A stretch of DNA of 64,000 bases, from the NCBI RefSeq assembly GCF_014873945.1, contig NZ_JADBEC010000003.1, forward strand, positions 310,001 through 374,000, read 5' to 3'. The stretch comes from Rhizobium viscosum. GTDB lineage: Bacteria > Pseudomonadota > Alphaproteobacteria > Rhizobiales > Rhizobiaceae. Each line of letters starts with the position of its first letter. The stretch's first letter is position 1. The notes below the pieces were generated by a model, which saw only the letters and a list, made by a program, of their open reading frames with translations, ran no database searches and had not been told where the DNA came from. A program made the position numbers and the translations under genes. Positions 55,420 to 64,000 of this stretch are shown here, piece by piece.

Positions 55420-56556
55420 TTATTGCGGGCGGCGGTTGATCTTGAAGGCGTAAAACTGTGTCTTCTGGCCGGTCGAGAAATTATTGTCGGAACCGAGGAT
55501 CAGGACATCCGTGCCATCCTTCGCCTTGCCGATCGCCATGGCTTCGATATTGTCAGGCGTCAGGCCGATGGCGCGCAGATCCAGTACCTGGCTCTTGCGA
55601 ACCGGGACGACACGCTGATTGTTCCTGGCGAGAGAGGCGATGCCGGAAACGTCGGTCGCACCGTCGAGATCCATCATGAAAAGCTTGATGTTATTGCCGA
55701 AGCCCTGGGCATAGCTGCGCTCGACGGAGAGCAGGCGGTGATCGTCAAGGGCAATCATTTCCGACATGCCATTGTCGTTGCCGCCGTCGGGTTTAGCGGC
55801 AGCCTGGGGGATCGGTGAGATCGGATAGACGTATTGAGCCTTCGGCTCGCCGGTTGCGCCGTCATAGCGGATGATGCGCGAGAGGCTGCCGGTCGTCAGG
55901 CTGGGATTCGGGCCGTCCTGATAGAGGGCTGCCTCGACGCCCGCGAAGACATCACCAGATGGAGACACTGCGAGATCCTCGAAAGCAAGATTGTCTCGGA
56001 TGCCGGTCGACTTGTCGGCGGTCGGTGCAAACCCGTCTGGCAGCTTGAACTCACGCACGAAAGCACCGTCCGGCGAGGTGACGCGGATGAAGGGGGCGAT
56101 CAGTGCCTTGGCGTCACCTTCGCTGCCCCAATAGATGCCGTCCTTGGCGAAGCGGATGGATTCCGGATCGACGGTCTTGACGGCGAAGGGCTGGCCGTTC
56201 TTGTCCTGGAAGGTGGTGTGCTTGACGATGGTGACGCCCTTCAGGCCGGCGGCGCCGACATCGATATCGAGATCGTAGAAGCGGGCAGGAGCCTTTTCGG
56301 AGCGGTCGTCGCTGATGGCGATGTAATGGCCGGTGGCCGCATCAAAATCGAGGCCGGAAATGCCGCCGAATTCAACGCCATTTTCCATCTGTCCGGTCGG
56401 GATGACGAATTCACCGAGATAGGAAAGGGAGATCGCTGCCGCGCAATCGCCGAAGGGGCAGGCGGCATCGACGGTCGCGCCGATATCGGTAGCGAAAACG
56501 GAGGCGGTGCTGGACAGGAGAACGAAAGCGGCGGTCGCAAGAAAACGCTTGATCAT
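55420..56556 (-). CDS. Exported phytase-like esterase-domain protein
   Basis: A 378-residue secreted protein. Signal peptide MIKRFLATAAFVLLSSTASVFA. The mature part shows the phytase-like beta-propeller blade GGISGLDFDAATGHYIAISDDRSEKAPARFYDLDIDV and DPESIRFAKDGIYWGSEGDA, then MIALDDHRLLSVERSYAQGFGN. Family members act as esterases or phosphatases on unknown substrates. A strong terminator lies just upstream of its start, from parE. Confidence 0.88.
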   Translation of the reverse strand: MIKRFLATAAFVLLSSTASVFATDIGATVDAACPFGDCAAAISLSYLGEFVIPTGQMENGVEFGGISGLDFDAATGHYIAISDDRSEKAPARFYDLDIDVGAAGLKGVTIVKHTTFQDKNGQPFAVKTVDPESIRFAKDGIYWGSEGDAKALIAPFIRVTSPDGAFVREFKLPDGFAPTADKSTGIRDNLAFEDLAVSPSGDVFAGVEAALYQDGPNPSLTTGSLSRIIRYDGATGEPKAQYVYPISPIPQAAAKPDGGNDNGMSEMIALDDHRLLSVERSYAQGFGNNIKLFMMDLDGATDVSGIASLARNNQRVVPVRKSQVLDLRAIGLTPDNIEAMAIGKAKDGTDVLILGSDNNFSTGQKTQFYAFKINRRPQ

Positions 56557-56585
56557 GGCAAATATCCGGCAGGGGGTTGAAACAA

Positions 56586-56633
56586 AACGGCCGGCGCTGC
56601 AGTGACCTTTCGGGGGGCAGAGCGCCGGCCGTT
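56586..56633 (-). terminator. Terminator after parE
   Basis: AACGGCCGGCGCT pairs perfectly with AGCGCCGGCCGTT over 13 bp, followed by TTTTGTTTC on the minus strand. It lies about 65 bases after the parE stop and before the phytase-like gene. Confidence 0.9.
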
Positions 56634-56698
56634 CTATTGCGCCGGTATTTTGACGGAAGCGTAACGGTTCTTCGTCAGTTCGATGAATTCGCTACGGC

Positions 56699-58771
56699 TT
56701 AAATATCGAGGTCTTCCGCGAAAGCCGCGCGTTCCTGGATAAAACGGAAACGGGCCTCGGCCTTGGTTCCCATCAGGTCGTCGACTGCATTGCGTGTGCC
56801 TTCGAAATCCACCTCGTCGATCAGCACACGCAGAAGCGTGCGCTTGGACGGGTCCATGGTGGTTTCCTTGAGCTGGGCGGGCAGCATTTCACCGAGGCCT
56901 TTGAAGCGGCTGATCTCGATCTTGGCCTTGCCCTTGAATTCCGTCTCCATCAGTTCGGCGCGATGCTCATCATCACGAGCATAGGCGGACTTCGCCCCCT
57001 GCGTGATCTTGTAGAGCGGCGGCACGGCGAGGAACAGATGGCCGCCGCGCACCAGTTCCGGCATCTCCTGATAGAAGAAGGTGATCAGCAGCGAGGCGAT
57101 ATGCGCGCCGTCCACGTCGGCATCGGTCATGACGATGATGCGTTCGTAGCGAAGGTCTTCTTCGCGGTATTTCGACCGCGTGCCGCAGCCAAGCGCCTGG
57201 ATGAGATCGGAGATCTGCTGGTTGGCCGACAACTTCTCGCGGCCGGCGCTGGCGACATTGAGGATCTTGCCGCGCAACGGCAGGATCGCCTGGTTGGCGC
57301 GGTTACGCGCCTGCTTGGCGGAGCCACCTGCCGAGTCACCCTCGACTAGGAAAAGTTCGGCGCCTTCCGCAGTGTTCTGTGAGCAGTCGGCTAGCTTTCC
57401 GGGCAGGCGCAGCTTGCGCACCGCGGTCTTGCGGTTGACTTCCTTCTCCTTGCGACGGCGCAGGCGCTCTTCGGCGCGCTCGATCACCCAGTCGAGAAGC
57501 TTTTCGGCTTCACCCGGATTGTCGGCGAGATAGTGGTCGAAAGGATCGCGCAACGCGTTTTCGACGAGACGCTGGGCTTCGACGGTCGCCAGGCGATCCT
57601 TGGTCTGGCCGACAAATTCCGGCTCGCGGATGAAGACTGAGAGCATGCCGACGGCAGAAATCATCACGTCGTCGGTGGTGATCTGCGCGGCGCGCTTGTT
57701 CTGCGTCAGTTCGGCGTAGCTCTTCAGGCCCTTTGTCAGCGCGATGCGCAGACCCGCCTCATGCGTGCCGCCTTCGGGTGTCGGGATGGTATTGCAATAG
57801 GAATGAACCTGCGGATCGCCGCCATACCAGGTGATCGCCCATTCCAGCGCACCGTGGCCGGCAACCTTTTCACTCTTGCCGGCGAAGATTTCGCGGGTGA
57901 CGGTGAATTCCTTGCCCATCGTCGCCTGCAGGTAATCCTTCAGGCCGCCGGGGAAGTGGAAGACGGCCTTGTCAGGCACGTCGGAGCCCTCGGGCAGCAC
58001 GCCCGGATCGCAGCTCCAGCGGATCTCGACACCGCCGAATAGATAGGCTTTTGACCGGGCCATGCGGAAGACACGGCCCGCATCGAACTTCGCGTGGTCG
58101 CCGAAGATCTGCGGGTCGGGGTGGAAGCGAACCTTGGTGCCGCGGCGATTGTGCACATCGCCCAGTTCCTCGATCCCGCCCTGCGGCACGCCGCGCGAGA
58201 AGCGCTGGCGGTAGAGCTTGCGGTTACGAGCGACTTCGACTTCGAGAACATCCGACAGTGCATTGACGACGGACACGCCGACGCCGTGCAGACCGCCGGA
58301 GGTCTCGTAGGCCTTGCCGTCGAACTTACCGCCGGCATGCAGCTTGGTCATGATGACTTCGAGCGTCGACTTGCCGGGAACCTGCGGGTGGTTCTCGACC
58401 GGAATACCGCGGCCGTTGTCGGTGACCGTGAGATAGCCCTGGATATCGAGATGCACGTCGATGAAATCGGCATGGCCGGCCACCGCTTCGTCCATCGAGT
58501 TGTCGATGACTTCGGCAAAAAGATGGTGCAGCGCCTTTTCGTCGGTGCCGCCGATATACATGCCTGGGCGCATGCGAACGGGTTCCAGACCTTCCAGAAC
58601 GCGGATCGAGGATGCGCCGTAATCATCGCCGTTCGACGTCGTCGGGGCAGGGCGTGCGGTAGCGGGTGCCGCAGCCGCGGCGGGCCGTTCGGCGGGTGCT
58701 GCAGGCTTTGCAGCCTCCTCCTGCTTCTGCGTCAGGGGCATTCCGGAAAAGAGGTCGTTGCTGTCTTCCAT
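56699..58771 (-). CDS. parE: DNA topoisomerase IV subunit B
   Basis: A 690-residue GHKL ATPase/TOPRIM subunit. After a low-complexity N-terminus of about 50 residues, it has SSIRVLEGLEPVRMRPGMYIGG, EVIDNSMDEAVAGHAD and GLHGVGVSVVNALSD (ATP site), EGDSAGGSAKQARNR and MTDADVDGAHIASLL (TOPRIM). The ParE rather than GyrB type is inferred from length and TOPRIM layout. It decatenates replicated chromosomes together with ParC. Confidence 0.93.
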   Translation of the reverse strand: MEDSNDLFSGMPLTQKQEEAAKPAAPAERPAAAAAPATARPAPTTSNGDDYGASSIRVLEGLEPVRMRPGMYIGGTDEKALHHLFAEVIDNSMDEAVAGHADFIDVHLDIQGYLTVTDNGRGIPVENHPQVPGKSTLEVIMTKLHAGGKFDGKAYETSGGLHGVGVSVVNALSDVLEVEVARNRKLYRQRFSRGVPQGGIEELGDVHNRRGTKVRFHPDPQIFGDHAKFDAGRVFRMARSKAYLFGGVEIRWSCDPGVLPEGSDVPDKAVFHFPGGLKDYLQATMGKEFTVTREIFAGKSEKVAGHGALEWAITWYGGDPQVHSYCNTIPTPEGGTHEAGLRIALTKGLKSYAELTQNKRAAQITTDDVMISAVGMLSVFIREPEFVGQTKDRLATVEAQRLVENALRDPFDHYLADNPGEAEKLLDWVIERAEERLRRRKEKEVNRKTAVRKLRLPGKLADCSQNTAEGAELFLVEGDSAGGSAKQARNRANQAILPLRGKILNVASAGREKLSANQQISDLIQALGCGTRSKYREEDLRYERIIVMTDADVDGAHIASLLITFFYQEMPELVRGGHLFLAVPPLYKITQGAKSAYARDDEHRAELMETEFKGKAKIEISRFKGLGEMLPAQLKETTMDPSKRTLLRVLIDEVDFEGTRNAVDDLMGTKAEARFRFIQERAAFAEDLDI

Positions 58772-58975
58772 GGAACCGTTCAGATCTTATTCTCGTGAAG
58801 GGCCGCCGCTGGCCCACAATAGTCACAGTCCGCGTCGCGTTTGCGAATCAGGGGGATTCTGACAGAAAGCGCCCCGATACGCGACGCGCCCCGGATTTGC
58901 GGAGCTTTTCAAGATGTGATTTGCGTTGCCGGGCGCCGAATGGCAAGTCGCGGCAGCTCTATGGGAACCATCTGC

Positions 58976-59860
58976 ATGCCGATGTCCACAAGTCATTGCA
59001 CCATAATCACTGCAATTGCGGCCTTTTTCCTGTCCGCGGCTGTCACGACCGCCGCGGCCGAGACGTTGCCGCCCTATAAGGACGATCTGTTTTCGGCGCA
59101 GACAGTGCTGCAGACGGGCGATGACGGCGCATCGGAAGTAATCGATTACGACGAGATGCGGGATATCAACGGGCGCGACCAGATCCCGCAAAAGCGGGTG
59201 CAGCAGAAATATGTCTCGCTCGGCGTCAAGAAGCTGCAGACAGATGAAACGCTGTCGCTCGACGGCATCAGGCTCGATGTCACCAGGGTGGGACCAGCCC
59301 AGAACGCCGCCTTCACGGTCATCTTCATCCACGGCCGCGACGGCGACCGACGGCTCGGCGCCAATGACTATTCCTTCGGCGGCAATTTCAACCGGCTGAA
59401 GAACCTTACGGCCGGCAATGGCGGCGCCTACTATTCGCCGACCGTGAAGAGCTTCGATGCCAATGGCGTTGCAGCCATTGCCGAGCTGATCCGCTATGCG
59501 AGCGCACAATCACCCGGTCGCCCGATCATCCTGAGCTGCGCCTCGATGGGCAGCCAGATCTGCTGGGGCATCACGCGCGATGCCGAAAGCGTCAAGCGGC
59601 TGAAGGGCATGCTGATCATGAGCGGTGTCTCGGATCCCGATTTCGTGAAAAGCCCGTTCTACAAAGCCAAGCTGCCGCTCTGGTTTGCACATGGCAGCCG
59701 TGACCCTGTCTATGCCGCCGCCGACCAGCAGGCGCTGTACGAAAAGCTCCACAAGGCGAAGTACCCGACACATTTCACGCTCTTCCAGAACGGCAATCAT
59801 GGAACGCCGATCCGCATGGTCGACTGGCGCAGGGTGCTGAACTGGGTTTTGGCGTCCTGA
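58976..59860 (+). CDS. Exported alpha/beta-hydrolase-like protein
   Basis: About 294 residues. Signal peptide STSHCTIITAIAAFFLSAAVTTAAA. The mature part has FTVIFIHGRDGD, and ILSCASMGSQICWG in place of a classic GxSxG nucleophile elbow, then LWFAHGSRDPVY and NGNHGTPIRM with a candidate acid and histidine. It looks like a serine hydrolase of unknown substrate, with an altered elbow (A-S-M-G). The start is uncertain; ATG at 58961, 58976 or 58982. Confidence 0.8.
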   Translation: MPMSTSHCTIITAIAAFFLSAAVTTAAAETLPPYKDDLFSAQTVLQTGDDGASEVIDYDEMRDINGRDQIPQKRVQQKYVSLGVKKLQTDETLSLDGIRLDVTRVGPAQNAAFTVIFIHGRDGDRRLGANDYSFGGNFNRLKNLTAGNGGAYYSPTVKSFDANGVAAIAELIRYASAQSPGRPIILSCASMGSQICWGITRDAESVKRLKGMLIMSGVSDPDFVKSPFYKAKLPLWFAHGSRDPVYAAADQQALYEKLHKAKYPTHFTLFQNGNHGTPIRMVDWRRVLNWVLAS

Positions 59861-59985
59861 GCGGGCGGATTCCAGGTCATATAGGGCCTTCAAGCCATCA
59901 TATTTCGCCGGGACCATCCCCGGCGCTTTCCTTTGAGCCGCGCTTTTGCTAAGGCCGCCGGATATGCGGATTTTGGGAGAGCAGC

Positions 59986-60756
59986 ATGACACCTGATGTA
60001 CGCCCGCTCGTGGCGGGGAACTGGAAGATGAACGGCACGCGCGATTCATTGGACCAGATCAAGGCGATTGCCCAGGGCGTCATGATTCCCTTGTCGGAAA
60101 AGGTCGAAACGCTGATCTGCCCGCCGGCGACACTGCTTTACGTCTCGACCGCGCTTGCCACCGACAGCCCACTTGCGATCGGCGGACAGGATTGCCATCA
60201 GGCCCAGTCCGGTGCGCATACGGGCGATATTTCGGCTGACATGATTGCCGATTGCTTCGGCACCTACGTGATCGTTGGCCATTCGGAACGGCGTATCGAC
60301 CATGCCGAGACCGACCATATGATCCGCGGCAAGGCGCAAGCCGCCTATCAGGCGGACCTGACGGCGATCGTCTGCGTCGGCGAGACTGGCGAAGAGCGCG
60401 ACGCCTATCAGACGCTCGACATTCTCAAGCGCCAGCTTTCCGGCTCGCTGCCGGAGGAAGCAACCGCGGAGAATACCGTCATTGCCTATGAGCCCGTCTG
60501 GGCGATCGGCACCGGACTGACACCGACGGCAAAGGACGTGGAAATCGCCCATGCCTTCATCCGCTCCGAACTCGTCCACCGCTTTGGTGACGAGGGCAAG
60601 GGCATGCGCATCCTCTACGGCGGCTCGGTCAAGCCCGGCAATGCCCGCGAACTGCTCGCCGTCGACAATGTCGATGGCGCGCTGATCGGCGGGGCGAGCT
60701 TGAAAGCCACCGACTTCCTCGCCATCTACGGCACATACGAAGCGCTGCTTGACTGA
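59986..60756 (+). CDS. tpiA: Triosephosphate isomerase
   Basis: A 256-residue isomerase interconverting dihydroxyacetone phosphate and glyceraldehyde-3-phosphate. Catalytic residues: K14 in GNWKMNG, the histidine in IVGHSERR and the glutamate in [16 protein letters not shown]. The phosphate loop [11 protein letters not shown] follows. GGGAGAGC precedes the ATG. It is followed by secG on the same strand. Confidence 0.97.
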   Translation: MTPDVRPLVAGNWKMNGTRDSLDQIKAIAQGVMIPLSEKVETLICPPATLLYVSTALATDSPLAIGGQDCHQAQSGAHTGDISADMIADCFGTYVIVGHSERRIDHAETDHMIRGKAQAAYQADLTAIVCVGETGEERDAYQTLDILKRQLSGSLPEEATAENTVIAYEPVWAIGTGLTPTAKDVEIAHAFIRSELVHRFGDEGKGMRILYGGSVKPGNARELLAVDNVDGALIGGASLKATDFLAIYGTYEALLD

Positions 60757-60864
60757 GGCGATTGCATATTCCTGGCCGAAGGGCTTGGAATAGCAGAGGA
60801 CCTCATGTAAAGAGCCGCCAGATTTTTACTTTATGTCCGTCCTCAGACGGGCAGGACTGGACCC

Positions 60865-61440
60865 ATGCAGACAGTATTGATTGTCATCCATCTCATGATC
60901 GTGCTCGCGCTCGTCGGCGTTGTGCTCATCCAGCGCTCCGAAGGCGGCGGCCTCGGCATCGGCGGCGGATCGGGCTTCATGTCGGCCCGAGGCACGGCCA
61001 ATGCGCTGACGCGCACGACGGCGATCCTGGCGACGCTGTTCTTCATCACCTCGCTCGGCCTCGGCATCCTGACCCGTTACGAAAGCCGTCCGACGGATAT
61101 TCTCAACCGTATTCCGGCCACGAGCGGGCAGGGCAACGGCATTCTCGATTCGCTCGGCGGCGCCAACACGCCGGCTCCGGCCCCGGCTCAGCCTGCTGAC
61201 AACAGCGGCATTCCGAATAGCGGCGCTGCTGCTCCGGCCCCGGCCGCTCCGCAGTCACCGGCTGCCCAGGCTCCGGCAACAGTTGCACCGGCAACCCAGG
61301 CACCAGCTACTCAGGCTCCGGCTGCAAGCGCCCCTGCGGCGACTGCGCCTGCAGCCCCGTCGACGACTGCTCCGGCTCAGCCCGAGGCCCCGGCCGCTAC
61401 GCAGCCGGCCCAGCCTTCCGGCGTCCCCACGGGACAATAA
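60865..61440 (+). CDS. secG: Preprotein translocase subunit SecG with long Ala/Pro/Gln tail
   Basis: A 191-residue SecG. The first 75 residues carry the two membrane helices and the SecG signature VLIQRSEGGGLGIGGGSGFMSARGTANALTRTTAILATLFFITSL. A tail of about 90 residues is composed almost wholly of alanine, proline, glutamine and threonine in short tandem units such as APATQ. The tail is much longer than in enteric SecG (about 110 residues in total). SecG helps protein export with SecYE. Confidence 0.94.
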   Translation: MQTVLIVIHLMIVLALVGVVLIQRSEGGGLGIGGGSGFMSARGTANALTRTTAILATLFFITSLGLGILTRYESRPTDILNRIPATSGQGNGILDSLGGANTPAPAPAQPADNSGIPNSGAAAPAPAAPQSPAAQAPATVAPATQAPATQAPAASAPAATAPAAPSTTAPAQPEAPAATQPAQPSGVPTGQ

Positions 61441-61457
61441 GCCGGACCACAAAATAA

Positions 61458-63212
<1,755 letters not shown>

Positions 63213-63234
63213 TTATTCGCTGTTACACAATTCC

Positions 63235-63270
63235 AGCCGCTCCCTTTGAAACGAGGGAGCGGCTTTTTTC
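63235..63270 (+). terminator. Terminator after pyrG
   Basis: AGCCGCTCCCT pairs with AGGGAGCGGCT over 11 bp with an eight-base loop, then TTTTT. It separates pyrG from the convergent citrate synthase gene. Confidence 0.9.
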
Positions 63271-63276
63271 ATTCCG

Positions 63277-64000
63277 TCATGCCGCTTCCGGCAGCGGTCC
63301 CACGTAGACCGAGCGTGGACGGATGAGGCGGCCTTCCAAGGCCTGCTCGCGGGCATGCGCAATCCAGCCGACGGTGCGGCCGATGGCAAAGACACCTGTG
63401 AAAGCTTCGCGCGAGAAGCCGAGGCTTTCCAAGAGCAACGCGGTATAGAATTCCACATTCACATCCAGCGACCGGTCCGGCTTGCGTTCCCTTAGAACCG
63501 CAAGCGCTGCCTGTTCCACCGCCTCGGCAAGCGCGATTCTGGCGGCATTGACCTGGCCGGCGGCAACAAGTGGCTTCAACGCATTTTTCAGGGCGTCAGC
63601 ACGTGGGTCGCGCACACGATAGACGCGGTGGCCGAAGCCCATCAGCCGCTCACCGCGATCGAGCGCGGAACGCAGCCAGGGGTCGGCATTGGCCTCGCTT
63701 CCAATCCCATCGAGCATATCGAGCACCGGTCCCGGCGCGCCACCATGCAGCGGTCCCTTGAGCGCGCTGATTGCCGCCAGAACAGAGGAGGTGAGGCCGG
63801 CGCGGGTGGAGGCAATGACACGCGATGCGAAGGTCGAGGCGTTCAGGCCGTGATCCGAGATCGTCACGAGATAGGTGTCGAGGGCTGCGGTCTGCTCGGC
63901 ACTCGGCACCGCACCTGAGAGCATGCGCAGGATATCGGTCGACTGTGAGAGGCCCAAATTGGGCTTTACCGGCTTTTCGCCTCGTTGCAGCCGCAGAACC
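63277..64000 (-). CDS. Citrate synthase-family protein, 3' part
   Basis: The frame is open from the window end and gives about 240 C-terminal residues. It shows the citrate synthase pattern: TISDHGLNASTFASRVIAST with the catalytic histidine region, GPLHGGAPGPVLDMLD with the second, and GFGHRVYRVRDPRADAL with the third histidine. In rhizobia two citrate synthase-like genes often lie side by side; which one this is, citrate or 2-methylcitrate type, is not decided here. The N-terminus is outside the window. Confidence 0.92.
   Translation of the reverse strand, partial: VLRLQRGEKPVKPNLGLSQSTDILRMLSGAVPSAEQTAALDTYLVTISDHGLNASTFASRVIASTRAGLTSSVLAAISALKGPLHGGAPGPVLDMLDGIGSEANADPWLRSALDRGERLMGFGHRVYRVRDPRADALKNALKPLVAAGQVNAARIALAEAVEQAALAVLRERKPDRSLDVNVEFYTALLLESLGFSREAFTGVFAIGRTVGWIAHAREQALEGRLIRPRSVYVGPLPEAA

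Noticed and set aside
61140-61440. Short tandem units in secG as a mobile or CRISPR-like repeat
   Set aside because: They are in-frame codons for an Ala/Pro/Gln/Thr tail of SecG, with no spacers or flanking signals.

Overview
The window is about 64 kb of GC-rich chromosomal DNA that looks like an alphaproteobacterium of the order Rhizobiales, most likely Rhizobium itself. Reasons: the gcvTHP operon under a tandem glycine riboswitch, the crcB-rluC-HAD-ATP12 cluster, a DUF982 protein, DUF1489 and DUF2336 proteins, promoters of the CTTGNN-N17/18-NATANT type, and a dispersed palindromic repeat that I associate with Rhizobium genomes. Nearly everything is housekeeping. I see no prophage, insertion sequence, CRISPR array or defence island.

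Layout. 1-4.3 kb: end of a Suf-type iron-sulfur operon (SufT-like, SufA-like), a LysE exporter, an orphan mini flagellar-rod protein, a TetR/SDR divergent pair with paired operators, a tRNA-like sequence and a DUF982 protein. 4.3-9.1 kb: glycine cleavage operon gcvT-gcvH-gcvP with its riboswitch. 9.2-13.7 kb: a copper chaperone behind a perfect 17-bp hairpin, a small conserved protein, crcB, rluC, a HAD phosphatase, the ATP12 chaperone and a lipoprotein. 13.7-20.6 kb: propionyl-CoA carboxylase beta and alpha subunits, separated by DoxX, the guanidinium exporter gene sugE/gdx (with a candidate guanidine-II riboswitch), a DUF188 protein, ElaA and glutathione-dependent formaldehyde dehydrogenase.

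20.6-31.2 kb: an unknown conserved protein, a DMT transporter, lipB, a lipoprotein, a ygiBC-type pair whose first gene is frameshifted, tRNA-Leu(GAG), small exported and BON proteins, a peptide-deformylase-like protein with altered metal ligands, mgtE, a MerR regulator with a palindromic operator, and a DUF1624 membrane protein. 31.2-44.6 kb: a DUF599 protein, sdaA, DUF1489, a D,D-carboxypeptidase with SPOR domain, a membrane protein behind a CtrA-like box, a BTLCP protease, proline iminopeptidase, PilZ and PAS proteins, a candidate small RNA or leader with a strong terminator, rhomboid, CBS and patatin proteins, hisI and folE.

44.9-64 kb: an IscU-like protein with yidD and a DUF1697 gene, thrS, an acyltransferase, a secreted protein, nitroreductase and flavin reductase, DUF2336, GNAT, an AI-2E-type permease, a phytase-like esterase, parE, a secreted hydrolase, tpiA, secG, pyrG, and the 3' end of a citrate synthase gene. 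The gene sets cover one-carbon/glycine and propionate metabolism, iron-sulfur assembly, envelope maintenance, translation fidelity and nucleotide synthesis. The most interesting signals are regulatory RNA and DNA structures rather than new enzymes.
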